A DNA stretch of 64,000 bases from Halocynthiibacter styelae (GTDB lineage: Bacteria > Pseudomonadota > Alphaproteobacteria > Rhodobacterales > Rhodobacteraceae): the NCBI RefSeq assembly GCF_016123485.1, contig NZ_JADCKQ010000014.1, positions 1-64,000 of the forward strand, written 5' to 3'. The notes under the pieces were generated by a model. That model was not told the DNA's origin, did not search any database, and saw only the letters and a list, made by a program, of their open reading frames with translations. A program made the translations under genes and the position numbers. Position 1 is the first letter of the stretch; every line of letters starts with the position of its first letter. Shown piece by piece: positions 21,801 to 29,292 of this stretch.

Positions 21801-24800
21801 ACGATTACCAACACCGGTAACCAGACCCTGAGCACGATCAGCGCATCAGATCCTTTGCTGCCGGATCTTGTCTGTGAGGTTGCCACTCTGGCCCCGGGTG
21901 CAGAGCTGATCTGTTCGGATGACTACACGGTTACGCAGGATAATATCGACAGTGCAACGCTGGTGAACACAGCAGATGTAACTGCGACAAATCCTCAGGG
22001 TGATCCGGTTGAAGATGATACAGAACTGACCACGGATATGCCCGCGTCAGATCCTGATTTCACCCTGATCAAAGAAGCGGATGTTAACCCATATGGCGCG
22101 GTCGGAACCTCTGTTCTTTACACCTTCACCGCTGAAAACACCGGCACGGTGACATTGTTCAACGTGACCATTACGGACGCAATTGCTGATCCGGCCTACA
22201 GCTGTGTGATTGCACGCCTGGACGTCGGCTCAACGGACAACAGCTGTACCCTATCTTACGAAGTGACACAGGAAGACATTGACGCAGGTGAAATTGTCAA
22301 TGTTGGTGAGGCTTCCGCAACAGATCCGTTTGGCACCACGATTGACACGACCGGGGACAGCACAATTTCCGGACCGGATCATGCGCCTGCACTGGTGGCC
22401 GTGAAAACAGCAAGTGCCAACGGGACGGCTGTGGGATCTGTCATTGACTATACGCTGACCATCGAAAACACCGGGAATGTGACGCTGTCACAGCCTGTGA
22501 TTGTCGACACAATGACCCGCAAAAATGGCACGGTCGTCAGTCTGGATGCGCCATTTGCGTATCAGTCCGGTGACCTCGACAATGATGATGCTGTCGATGT
22601 GTCTGAAACCTGGACCTATGTTGCGACCTATACGCTGGGGCAGGCGGATCTGAACGCGGGTGGTTTGTCGAACACGGTTCTTGCATCCACGCAGTCGCGG
22701 GATGGCACTGCGGCCTCTGATGTTTCGGATGACGGAGACGATGGAGACGGCAACACCGAAGATGATCCGACCGAGGTGCCTATTGCGCAGCTTCCCGAGA
22801 TCAATACAGTCAAAACGATTGTGTCAGGTGTCCCTGAAGTGGGCGAGATCGTGACTTATGAGATCGCCGCGACAAATGTTGGCAATGTCACCCTGACCGA
22901 TCCGGTGATCACAGATACGATCACCCGTATGGATGGGGGCGTTGCGAGTGGTGAAATTTCTGGCCCGACGCTGACCTCCGGCAATGCGGATGGTATTGAT
23001 CCGGGTGAAGTCTGGGTCTGGTCCTTTACCTATAAGATCACTCAGGATGATGTTGATGCGGGTGGCCTGCTGAACACAGCGACTGCCGGTGGAACGGACC
23101 CCAATGATGATCCGGTTTCGGATCAGTCAGACAACGGCAACGACGGTGATGGGAACACTGAAGATGATGCGACAGCGCTGGTTATTGTTGCTGCGTCTGA
23201 ACTGACCACGATCAAAGAACTGATCTCTGTTGGCGATGTCCCTGGTGAAGAGGCGGAATATCTGATCACCGTCACAAACACCGGGAACACAACGCTGACG
23301 GATCTCACCGTTGTTGATACGATGACAAACAACGATGATACGGTCCTGGGCCCGGTCAATGTTGTTGTGACGTCCGGGGATCCTGCGAAACTGCCGGTCG
23401 GGCAATCCATGACCTGGGGTGTGACTTATGTTCTGACGCAGGCCGATATCGACAGTGGTGGTTTGCTGAACACGGCAACAGCTGCGGCGGTTGATCCGAC
23501 AGGTGCCGCGATTTCCGATATCTCTGACATTCCGGTCGGCGGCGATGGCAGTACGCCAACGCCTGCGGATATCACGCAGATTGATGCGCTGGTTGCAACC
23601 AAGGTTGCCAATACCCCGACACGGGTTGGGCCTGAAGCCCTGGAAGTGACCTTTACCATGACGCTGGAAAACACCGGGAACGTCACGCAGACCGAACTGG
23701 TTCTGGAAGATGACCTGGCGGCTTTTGTTGCCCCGGCGACGCTGACAGAGGTTTCTGCCCCTGTGATTTCCGGGTTCAGTTCAGGGACAGCACATGCGGG
23801 TTATAACGGAACCAGTGATATTCAGCTGACATCAGATGACACATCTCTGGCACCAGGCGCACTTGGGACAATCGAGTTGACCGTTGTGTATGATCAGACC
23901 ACGGGTCAGCCTGAAAACCCGAACATGTTCAATGCTACATCTGCGCGGATTTCGGCACCGGCCACGGCAACCATCGCTGTTCCCGTCGTTGAAGATCCGG
24001 ATATTCTGGCGGTCAAAACTGTGACGCCTGACCGGGCGACCGTGGGTCAGACGGTGACATATACGCTGACGTTTACGAACAACCTGGTCACAGATGAGGC
24101 CAATCTGACCCTGGTGGATGCCATGCCTCAGGGGCTGGTTTACACGCCGGACAGTGCAACCTTTAACGGGCAGGACACACCGCAACCGGATGTGGAAGGC
24201 CGTACACTGTTCTGGCGTGATGTACGTCTGGACGGCGAGGAAACGATCACCCTGACCGTACAGGCCCGTGTGGCGGATGGTGGCCTGGGTGACATTGTGA
24301 ATGAAGCCTATGTGCTGGATATTTCAGGTGGGCGGATTTCCAATATCGCCAGTGCAACCCTGCGCCTGCCGGTTGAGGCTGTGTTCGATTGTTCTGATGT
24401 CATCGGCAAGGTTTTTGATGATCTGAATATGAACGGGCATCAGGATGACACCGGATCTGCCGGGGAACCCGGCCTGCCAAATGTCCGGCTGTCGACTGTC
24501 ACCGGGACATTGATCACAACGGATGAACACGGGCGTTTCAATGTGCCATGTGCGGAACTTCCGGGCGACACCGGTGCGAATTTCACGCTGAAGCTGGATA
24601 CGCGCACCTTGCCGACAGGCTATCAGTTGACGACTGAAAACCCCCGTGTGATCCGTCTGACCGCCGGTACAATAGTACGGATGAACTTTGGTGCAACACG
24701 CGCCACAGTTGTTGAAATCGACCTGACGGACAGCGCCTTTGTCGCCGGTTCAGCAGAGGTCACACCCGCCCTGAAAGCAGGTGTATCGCAGCTGATTGAT

Positions 24801-24971
24801 GCCCTGCAGGAAGACCCGTCGATATTGCGCCTCAGCTATTACCGGGCAGATGAAGACTTGACCCTTTCCCGCGAACGTCTGGATCTTTTTGAAGATCTGA
24901 TCCGCGGGGAATGGCGGAAAGCCGGGGCCGGGCGTTTGCCCATCGAACGCAACATGTACCGGTTGCAGTAA
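12894..24971 (+). CDS. Giant exported repeat protein: 28 DUF7507/DUF11-like repeats, SdrD-B-like and OmpA-like C-terminus
   Basis: A 4025-residue protein, the largest in the window. Residues 1-23 look like a Sec signal peptide ending AWA; the ATG at 12894 is chosen, with a GTG at 12882 possible. Residues 24-225 form an N-terminal domain I do not recognise. Residues 226-3560 are 28 tandem beta-sandwich repeats of about 119 residues, each with VTNTGNVTL-like and VTQADIDAG...TNTA-like motifs. Residues 3562-3825 are two divergent DUF11-like units. Residues 3830-3937 resemble an SdrD B-like domain (GKVFDDLNMNGHQDD, DEHGRFNVPC). Residues 3939-4025 look OmpA-like (FVAGSAEVTPALKAGV). DUF11-type proteins are usually surface stalks or adhesins. 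A barrel gene follows after an 11-base gap. The role as a surface adhesin or S-layer-like stalk is inference. Confidence 0.88.
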   Translation: MSNLVKGLVPFLAGCIASAAWATPYTENVPAPTSLPLPAEYPAAGGVVIVLTGANGNIYYQFSNPTGAFRGFNNNGTPAQFQGNPFTVNNPIALDCGFASCTDYFGGSVARIDIRFSALDGDTQPGGFDNNDINLFINGFDVGSWSGIQTQVTSEDGNTNLGFATGFGNNTFNTAWFASTNTALLNNILSTGQTVSQVFDDDPNDNFWDFRRGDPLPNGSIETVAPGYELEKTVDGGATSFTQVGEVITYNYIVSNIGSVAIENISVIDDKIGTVSCSPTTLPRTPDGSATPNQASCTGTYTVTQADVDAGTLTNIAQASGTPEFGALGPLTDSVTMTGPVQNPAMTLDKVASSGSFAAAGEVISYDFTVTNTGNVTLSDVTVTDPRIPSLSCSAASLPPAVAGTNVLSCSGTYTVTQADVDNFINSGQTLDNTATVAADGPDGTSLTPVTDTASLTGPAADPTFTITKTPSSATYAAAGETISYSFLVTNTGNVTWPAPPTLVDALTDDEACPAGPVAPGGTVTCTASYEITLDDMDSGSVPNTVDASITVGGVTETGQATATVTADVTTSLGIEKTLASGSNPITSATDELVYSYLLTNTSNLRLDTFAVTDDKVSVTCPVVVLDPGQTVTCTSATYDVLQADIDSGGVTNTATATAQTILDVDVTSAEVDLLVPATQQPALSMSKASDPSPVPVSLFTPGSTVDYVYTVTNTGNTTITDAVTVTDDKFTSPIACPAGPIAPTGSVECRATYTITAADVAAGTVVNVATVSDGNVTSNSDSVAIPQAGAPGVTLTKTADTTDYDDLTDTVTYTFMVTNSGDTTIVDITPITITDPLLGSPFTCTEQPAVLSPAGSFSCSRTYGPVTQADIDAGQIVNTATAAFAVGGVTFTSPSASATVTSSVLPLLSLEKTGVAVDGGAQYDTVGEGITYTFAVTNDGTQTLTSVVVTDPLIPALSCTISNLAPGATDNSCTGTYTVTQGDLDAGSIVNTATALGTSPTGAIETATGQTTLTIDPAAQTRILSLDKSASAATFAAVGDTITYAIEVSNIGNLTLQNVVVTDPALGLTCSIGTLAPFASDDSCVGTYDITQADMDAGSFVNLASATATGAATVTSDVTVTGPARSAVFTLAKTPSDDTNVAAGTEVTYSHLVTNTGNVTLTNITLTDMHTSAGGTQSLGFTPSNVIASLAPGASVTVTTAYTLTQADIDAGADITNTVTGTATSPAGTTVVPATSNATVDPEDQNASLTVVKTETDGNDSFNNLPATETFTFEVTNDGNVTLTGFTLTDDLTGFSCALADIAPGASVTTCADNAPLSTTYTLQQADVDSGALTNTVVVTNGTLEADDAVTLTGPVQLPALTMVKTATAGAGFDSVGDQISYEYQVTNAGNISLTAPITVVDDKTTVSCPALPGGKLAPTAAITCTATYAVTQADLDAGSITNLATASIRQPVVTSATHPSGTAEVSSDEESETVTALQQPQIGISKIIEPGTASTYAATTDSVSFQFTVTNSGNVTLTDAITVTDLTIPATLTCPATGPVNVAPGGTVSCTTSWTPAQADIDAGSFTNEATAATTFNGAAVQTDPLAPATATATAIKTPAMQMVKALTGLEDGSGNPTADFTTGNVATYSYTITNTGNTTLPGPLTVDDNLIASVTCPATDLAPTDGPLVCTAEYVITDTDISLGSVTNIATATDADGVESAPVDETIPADANPTISMVKTADVTTFTAVGDPIVYTYTVTNTSPGSMTGGVLIRPAFQNPITISDDKFPNDISCNPTADNRLLPDEVTTCVATYLVTQEDLDAVQNDGSGGLTSAFVTNNAIAETTFASTEVVSPAQSVTVNGAADPGLTVTKDVTTGNDPAAVGNELTYTITTTNTGNQRISNITVTDPLIPALTCSIDGTVVASPFTLEAGLSGAGDSVVCTGTYTVTQADIDAQSLTNTATSEGASPDGTTITETANDDHLLVPDSGTLTVLKELTTGVASAAYSDVGEGVSFTITVTNDRVVSLENIRVTDSRVPGTCVIAGPLAPGESDNSCVFVYTITQDDIDAGTLTNVATAVGTPVTPGATDVSGTDELTVAGPAFEPSLLLTKTADVSEFNAAGDPIVYTYRITNTGNVTITDDPTLTDDKIPGADLNCEAISATGFAPSEFITCTGTYAALQADVDAGGVTNIATVTVADTYNGGTVDDSDTVTVPSVRTPGMTLTKEASETAQVSVGDLLTYTYIVTNTGNVTLEPVTLSDSHTSAAGTALLTIDNGGVIATLAPNAVATLQATYVVTQADIDGGADLTNTVTATPTPPAGTTLAAVDADETVTVEDAAPSLEVLKTVSDAPDPVIPGVSVVTFEVTVENDGNVSLNSPTLTDTLRRGDAVQIAPDPVPALVSGDDAATGTVGTLDVGETWVYTVSHTITQDDIDAGGLRNSVLAETTDPFGTAVSDVSDTGSGTGGTPTPFDIVAAPSVLGLKTITSSTIAVGETVNFDITVENTGNVTLNTVAVASDTLTRAGGTALTLTQAPTFVSASMSSSEGNLKVGETATYRATYVLTQDDVDAGGISNTATVSGRAPDATEASDVTDNGAGDGDDPTALIIPASPEVSMIKTLASGGPTYNAVDQELVFNFAVKNEGNITLTDPITITDALITDAGETITCDPTPLAPGDTLNCQGSYFVTQADLDSGEVTNSATAKSDQAAETSPDVVKVPALQEPALEMIKVADNMPAEDFFVGAIARYTYTVTNTGNVTITDPVTITDNKIDSADISCPAFPAAGIAPDGTYVCTAGYVVTVADNSLAVVTNNATASDGNVTSPSVSETVPNSGVPALTTVKELFAVNGDENLTSFDSVGDVLTYEFTVTNSGTVSFSNDIVIVDPLLTSSPITCFTTTPADPDVTSGESVRCQGTYTVTQADLDRGEIINEATAQTTFGAGPTLVESPVGTATTPADTDPKIEVVKTVASLPVTEVDQVLTYTLTITNTGNQTLSTISASDPLLPDLVCEVATLAPGAELICSDDYTVTQDNIDSATLVNTADVTATNPQGDPVEDDTELTTDMPASDPDFTLIKEADVNPYGAVGTSVLYTFTAENTGTVTLFNVTITDAIADPAYSCVIARLDVGSTDNSCTLSYEVTQEDIDAGEIVNVGEASATDPFGTTIDTTGDSTISGPDHAPALVAVKTASANGTAVGSVIDYTLTIENTGNVTLSQPVIVDTMTRKNGTVVSLDAPFAYQSGDLDNDDAVDVSETWTYVATYTLGQADLNAGGLSNTVLASTQSRDGTAASDVSDDGDDGDGNTEDDPTEVPIAQLPEINTVKTIVSGVPEVGEIVTYEIAATNVGNVTLTDPVITDTITRMDGGVASGEISGPTLTSGNADGIDPGEVWVWSFTYKITQDDVDAGGLLNTATAGGTDPNDDPVSDQSDNGNDGDGNTEDDATALVIVAASELTTIKELISVGDVPGEEAEYLITVTNTGNTTLTDLTVVDTMTNNDDTVLGPVNVVVTSGDPAKLPVGQSMTWGVTYVLTQADIDSGGLLNTATAAAVDPTGAAISDISDIPVGGDGSTPTPADITQIDALVATKVANTPTRVGPEALEVTFTMTLENTGNVTQTELVLEDDLAAFVAPATLTEVSAPVISGFSSGTAHAGYNGTSDIQLTSDDTSLAPGALGTIELTVVYDQTTGQPENPNMFNATSARISAPATATIAVPVVEDPDILAVKTVTPDRATVGQTVTYTLTFTNNLVTDEANLTLVDAMPQGLVYTPDSATFNGQDTPQPDVEGRTLFWRDVRLDGEETITLTVQARVADGGLGDIVNEAYVLDISGGRISNIASATLRLPVEAVFDCSDVIGKVFDDLNMNGHQDDTGSAGEPGLPNVRLSTVTGTLITTDEHGRFNVPCAELPGDTGANFTLKLDTRTLPTGYQLTTENPRVIRLTAGTIVRMNFGATRATVVEIDLTDSAFVAGSAEVTPALKAGVSQLIDALQEDPSILRLSYYRADEDLTLSRERLDLFEDLIRGEWRKAGAGRLPIERNMYRLQ
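13573..23579 (+). repeat. 28 tandem DUF7507-like coding repeats, about 357 bp each
   Basis: I counted 28 copies of the motif (V/I)TQ(A/D)D(I/V/L)DxG...(T/V)N(T/I/V)A, spaced about 119 codons apart. Twenty-one copies carry two Cys flanking a proline/glycine-rich loop (for example CTISNLAPGATDNSC). Seven copies, the 9th, 18th-20th and 26th-28th, lack both Cys; the 19th, 20th and 26th-28th belong to a variant with (V)GETW-like or similar text in that place. Copies are clearly diverged at DNA level, so this is an old array rather than a recent expansion. Confidence 0.85.
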
Positions 24972-24975
24972 GGAG
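24971..24975 (+). promoter_or_regulatory. Shine-Dalgarno AGGAG for the barrel gene
   Basis: AGGAG overlaps the last base of the giant gene's stop codon and sits seven bases before the ATG at 24983. It decides that start among three closely spaced in-frame ATGs (24977, 24983, 24989). Confidence 0.8.
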
Positions 24976-24982
24976 AATGGCG

Positions 24983-27900
24983 ATGACAATGAAGGTTCAG
25001 AAACCCGCACTTGCTGCCTTGCTTGGGGCGACCGCATTTTTCCTTCCGGCACAGGTTGCGCTTTCCGATGGGAACAGCCCTGCCACGGTTGCCGGGGCGC
25101 CCGAAGGTTTTATTATTTCGATCAACGGGGAAACCCTGACTGGGGATGACCGGGTGCGCGACGACATTCGTCGTACAGATGTGCAGCTGGCGCAGGCCGA
25201 TGTGCAGGTTGTCTATGACGGGCTGGGTGGGACGCCACGCCTTGATCTGCAACTGATGGGTGGTCCGCGTATCTATCGGGCGGGCGATGAGGTTACGGTA
25301 CAATCCGAACTGAACTATCCGGCCTATGTGGAACGCGCCGAGATCCGTGTTGTTGACCTGACAGCGCGTGGGGGAGCCCAAGTGATTGGGGTTATCCCGG
25401 TTGAGCCAAACGGTCAGGCCCGGGTGACAGTTCCTGAAGGTGAAAACATTGCCCTGATCCACCGGGTGTATGATGCGCGCGGACGTTTTGACGCCACAGC
25501 GCCGATCCCACTAAGCCGGCCTGATCGTCGCGCCGAGGCGGATGGTGTTGAGGAAGGTTCAGATCAGACAGCGCTGCGCCGCATTCCGGTGTATGGCGGT
25601 GCGGTCACCGTATCCGGCAGTGGTGTGCCTGCGGGGGCCAGCGTGTCCGCGCTTGGTGAACGTATTCGTCCGGATGCCTCTGGGGGCTTTGTCGTGCAGC
25701 GTATTCTGCCCGCCGGTGATTATCCCGTGAATGTGCAGGTCCGGGGGGCAGGCCAGAATGTGGATCTGACCCGTGACGTGGATATTCCGGTTTCGGAATG
25801 GTTCTATGTGGCCGTGGCTGACCTGACAGTTGGCGGCCACCGGGACGGGCTTTCTGGTGCGCGAACCACTTACCGGGATGGTCGCCTGGCTGGTTATGTC
25901 GATGGCCGTACAGAAAACGGTGTTCAGATTACCGCCAGCCTTGATACAGGGCATGGCGACCTGAAAGATATCTTCCGCCGGCTTCAGGATAAAGACCCAC
26001 GGCAATTGGCCCAGCGTGTTGACCCAAGGGATCTTTATCCGACCTATGGTGACGACAGTACCTCTGTTGACAATACGCCAACGTCAGGCCGGGTGTATCT
26101 GCGGATTGAACGCGAAGGCAATTATATTCAGTTCGGGGATTTTGACGCCAATCTGGATGGCAATACACTGGTCAGCAACAGTCGTGCGCTATACGGGGCC
26201 CAGGCTGCTTATGCGACGCCACAAACCACGGATGCAGGCGAAGCCCGTGCCCGTTTCACCGCCTATGCAGCCCAACCTGATCAGCTGGCACAACGCGATG
26301 TCTTTCTGGGCACCGGTGGCACTGTCTATTTCCTGGAACGTCAGGACATCCAAAGCGGCACCGCCCGCTTGTTTGCGCAGGTCCGCGACGCAGATACTGG
26401 CCGGATTATCAAAACCGTTGAATTACAGCCAGGCACGGATTTCACGATCAACAATATACAGGGGATCGTCACCCTGACCCGGCCCTTAAGCGGGTCTGTC
26501 GACAGCGGGCTGATCATTCAGGGCAGCGATCCGGAACTGGTTCTGGTCGCGCAATATGAATACACGCCGACCCTGACGAATATTGATGGCTTTGCCTTTG
26601 GCGGGCGTGGCGAAGTCTGGGCGACTGATCAGCTGCGTTTTGGCGCAAATGCGATGGTGGATGAAAGCGGTTCAACCGATCATAAGGCGATTGGTGTTGA
26701 TGTGCTGTGGCGTCTGAATGATGACACCTATTTGTCCGCTGAAATTGCGCGCACCGAAGGTACAGGGTTCACCAGCACGTTTTCAAATGACGGCGGCCTG
26801 ATTGTGAATTCGGATACGCTGGCTACCGGATCTGGTGAGGCTGTGAAGTTGGACGGTCGTGTCAGCCTGGCGGATCTGGGTTATAATGTAGAAGGCTCTG
26901 TCGGAGGGTATTTTGAACACCGTCGCGAAGGTTTTTCCAACCTTGATTATCAGGTGCTGTCCACTACCGGGGATGAAACTCTGTGGGGTGTCTATGCCGA
27001 TATTGCCCCAAGAGAGAACCTGAAATACGCATTTTATGCCGACAGTTATGAAAATGACGCCGGTAAAGTGGATCGCACCTTCGGGGCCGAAACACGGTTT
27101 GCGCTGAATGATCGCACAGAGCTGGGCCTGGGCGTTGAATATGTTGATCTGAATACGGCGTCAGACAAAGGAACACGCACAGATATTGCGGCCCGTCTGG
27201 AACACAGCGTTTCTGAAGATCTTGACGTTTATGCCTTTGGCCAGAGTTCCGTTTCGGTGAATGGCCTTGAGCGTGCGGATCGTTATGGTGTTGGCACCGT
27301 TTATCGTGTGGGTGACAACTGGACGCTGTCTGGTGAAATCTCAGATGGTACGGAAGGGGCAGGGGGCCGCCTGACCGGCGAATATGATGATGGCGCCGGC
27401 AACACCACGTATCTTGGCTATGAACTGGATGCCGGGCGCGAAGTTGACGGCAATACGCTGATTGGTCGGGACAAGGGGCGTTTTGTCGTCGGTGGTACAC
27501 GCGAAGTATCGTCCAATACGGACATTTTCTTTGAAAACGCCTATGACGCTTTCGGCCGGTATCAGTCTGTCGCATCGGCCTTTGGCCTGACCTATACACC
27601 AAGCGATATCTGGTCCTCGACGATTACAGTTGAGCTGGGAACCGTTGACGATGATGACGGCAATGATTTTGATCGCAAAGCCCTGTCATTTGGTCTGCGG
27701 CGCGAAACAGAGGATCTGACTTTGTCTGGTCGTCTGGAATACCGTGTTGATGAAGGCCTGCGTTCCGGCAATCCTCTGGATACAGAAACATTTGTGGTCG
27801 CAGCCAATGCGAATTACACGATCAACCCTGATCAACGGCTGGTGTTTGCATTCAATGCAACAGATACGAACACGAATAACAATGTTGCCCTGGATGGTGA

Positions 27901-28411
27901 ATTTGCGGAACTGTCCTTTGGCTATGCCTATCGTCCGGTCAACAATGATCGTCTGAACCTTCTGGCACGCTATCGCTATGTACGTGATATGTATGGCCAG
28001 CGGGTTGATGATGCCGATGAGGATGGCCCGCGTCAGCGCAGCCATGTGTTCAGCATTGATGCCAGTTACGACCTGGATGAACAATGGACCCTTGGTGGCA
28101 AGTTTGGTTATCGCCGTTCGGAAACCGCAGCAAATGAAACAGCTGCTTTCGCGCAAAACGATGCGGTGCTGAGTGCCGTGAACCTGCGCTATCACCGGGT
28201 TCACAACTGGGATGTACTGCTGGAAGTGCGGAACTTCAGAACGATTCAGGGCGGTACCGACGAAACGGCAGCGCTTGCGGCGGCCTACCGGCACTTTGGC
28301 AACAATGTGAAACTGGGCCTCGGTTACAATTTTGGCAGCTTTTCAGACGACCTGACCGATCTGATCCATGATGATGAAGGCGTCTTTCTGAATCTGGTCG
28401 CGAAATTCTGA
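24983..28411 (+). CDS. Large outer-membrane beta-barrel protein paired with the giant repeat protein
   Basis: A 1142-residue protein with a signal peptide (MTMKVQKPALAALLGATAF, cleavage near AQVALS). Residues about 30-265 form a periplasmic or extracellular beta-rich region, including a carboxypeptidase-regulatory-like stretch (SASG-type loop IRPDASGGFVVQRILPAGDYPV). From about residue 270 to the end there are many alternating hydrophobic/polar strands with aromatic girdles (WTLSGEIS, TYLGYELD, KLGLGYNFG), and the protein ends FLNLVAKF with the C-terminal Phe expected of BAM-inserted barrels. No TonB box or plug was recognised. It lies 11 bases behind the giant gene, so co-expression is likely. 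It may anchor or export its neighbour; TonB-independent porin-like roles are alternatives. Confidence 0.82.
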   Translation: MTMKVQKPALAALLGATAFFLPAQVALSDGNSPATVAGAPEGFIISINGETLTGDDRVRDDIRRTDVQLAQADVQVVYDGLGGTPRLDLQLMGGPRIYRAGDEVTVQSELNYPAYVERAEIRVVDLTARGGAQVIGVIPVEPNGQARVTVPEGENIALIHRVYDARGRFDATAPIPLSRPDRRAEADGVEEGSDQTALRRIPVYGGAVTVSGSGVPAGASVSALGERIRPDASGGFVVQRILPAGDYPVNVQVRGAGQNVDLTRDVDIPVSEWFYVAVADLTVGGHRDGLSGARTTYRDGRLAGYVDGRTENGVQITASLDTGHGDLKDIFRRLQDKDPRQLAQRVDPRDLYPTYGDDSTSVDNTPTSGRVYLRIEREGNYIQFGDFDANLDGNTLVSNSRALYGAQAAYATPQTTDAGEARARFTAYAAQPDQLAQRDVFLGTGGTVYFLERQDIQSGTARLFAQVRDADTGRIIKTVELQPGTDFTINNIQGIVTLTRPLSGSVDSGLIIQGSDPELVLVAQYEYTPTLTNIDGFAFGGRGEVWATDQLRFGANAMVDESGSTDHKAIGVDVLWRLNDDTYLSAEIARTEGTGFTSTFSNDGGLIVNSDTLATGSGEAVKLDGRVSLADLGYNVEGSVGGYFEHRREGFSNLDYQVLSTTGDETLWGVYADIAPRENLKYAFYADSYENDAGKVDRTFGAETRFALNDRTELGLGVEYVDLNTASDKGTRTDIAARLEHSVSEDLDVYAFGQSSVSVNGLERADRYGVGTVYRVGDNWTLSGEISDGTEGAGGRLTGEYDDGAGNTTYLGYELDAGREVDGNTLIGRDKGRFVVGGTREVSSNTDIFFENAYDAFGRYQSVASAFGLTYTPSDIWSSTITVELGTVDDDDGNDFDRKALSFGLRRETEDLTLSGRLEYRVDEGLRSGNPLDTETFVVAANANYTINPDQRLVFAFNATDTNTNNNVALDGEFAELSFGYAYRPVNNDRLNLLARYRYVRDMYGQRVDDADEDGPRQRSHVFSIDASYDLDEQWTLGGKFGYRRSETAANETAAFAQNDAVLSAVNLRYHRVHNWDVLLEVRNFRTIQGGTDETAALAAAYRHFGNNVKLGLGYNFGSFSDDLTDLIHDDEGVFLNLVAKF

Positions 28412-28888
28412 AGCTACATCGCAGTGGTCGCCGGGCAATTACGCGTGGCGGCCGCTGCAGACAAAAGTGCATGTCAGTCGGGGATGTTGTTCGGGTTCTC
28501 AATTTACTTTACATAATCTACATTAAGGGCGCGCACCCTGACACAAAGTCTCTTCAACTGGCGAGCGTTCTGATTCTAAATGCACGTTTTTTTCAGGAAA
28601 GCAGATCAGCGACAATAATCTGGCGACGGCAGGATATCAGGCTGAAGCCAGGGTGTTCAGGCCTCAAGGGGTTTTACACGTCGTACAAAAGCATGCAGTT
28701 CAGGGTCATGGTGACGCTGATTAGCGTCAAACTACATAGACATGCGCATATTTGACGCTTTGTTGTTACCGCGGCTCACGCATAGGTGGTGACTATGATC
28801 AATATTTCCCGCATATTTACATAATGGGGGAATTTGATTTCACTCGCATTTGCTGTCTTCTGAAGACCACAACAGCGGAGACAGAAAC
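28412..28888 (+). other. 477-bp intergenic region, no convincing gene
   Basis: The stretch is richer in A+T than the flanking genes. It contains the three-armed TGACGCT repeat described separately. The 10-mer TTTACATAAT occurs twice (28508-28517 and 28816-28825); the second lies 64 bases before the next start and could hold a -10 element (CATAAT). An open frame of 94 codons at 28471-28755 has no recognisable protein features and I do not call it. Confidence 0.5.
28712..28759 (+). promoter_or_regulatory. Three-armed TGACGCT inverted repeat (operator or switchable hairpin)
   Basis: TGACGCT (28712-28718), AGCGTCAAA (28723-28731) and TTTGACGCT (28751-28759) are three copies of one motif, the middle one inverted. 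The middle arm can pair with the first (7 bp, four-base loop GATT) or with the third (9 bp, 19-base loop). The block ends 129 bases before the ATG of the small secreted protein. Confidence 0.5.
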
Positions 28889-29284
28889 ATGAAATATTCA
28901 GTAAACAAAATTACGACTTCTCTCGGTGCCCTGGGTCTGGCAGCGTCACTTTCAATGATCGCCACGGCCGCAAGTGCATCCTGCACCGGTGACCGGCATA
29001 AGCACAGCTGCACGATGGCAGACGGTGGCAGCTACGAATTGCAGCTGAAGGGAAATACCACCTACATCAAAGGGGTGACTGCTGAAGGGAAACACTGGAG
29101 CCGGATTACCCGTAAGCAGAGAAATACCGTCACGGTTACCGCAACAGAACCGAACGGCAATAAATATTACGAAGAGACGGTAACGCGCGGTCAACGCACT
29201 GTCACAACTCACATCCCAAGCGACGGACCAGGGTTCACTTTGACTTGCGATGGCGACGATTGTGTGACGACGCCTGGAACCTGA
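28889..29284 (+). CDS. Small secreted four-cysteine protein, unknown function
   Basis: I do not recognise a family. The ATG at 28889 gives 131 residues with a clear signal peptide (MKYSVNKITTSLGALGLAA, cleavage after ASA), leaving a mature part of about 100 residues. The mature protein starts with SCTGDRHKHSC, ends near LTCDGDDC and has four Cys in two close pairs, suggesting two disulfides that tie the ends together. The middle is polar, basic and beta-rich (TVTVTATEPNGNKYYEETVT). It is single, preceded by a long regulatory region and followed by strong hairpins, so it is probably its own transcription unit and may be abundantly expressed. Confidence 0.75.
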   Translation: MKYSVNKITTSLGALGLAASLSMIATAASASCTGDRHKHSCTMADGGSYELQLKGNTTYIKGVTAEGKHWSRITRKQRNTVTVTATEPNGNKYYEETVTRGQRTVTTHIPSDGPGFTLTCDGDDCVTTPGT

Positions 29285-29292
29285 TACGGGAT

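Noticed and set aside
13573-23579. Regular DNA periodicity as a CRISPR or non-coding satellite
   Set aside because: Period of about 357 bases is a multiple of three, lies in one open frame and encodes conserved protein repeats.
28471-28755. Open frame of 94 codons on the + strand in the intergenic region
   Set aside because: No ribosome-binding site, no recognisable domain, basic and irregular composition, and it covers the inverted-repeat block; more likely chance.
28508-28825. Repeated 10-mer TTTACATAAT as a paired regulatory element
   Set aside because: Only two copies 308 bases apart in an A+T-rich region; chance occurrence is plausible and no partner motif is seen.
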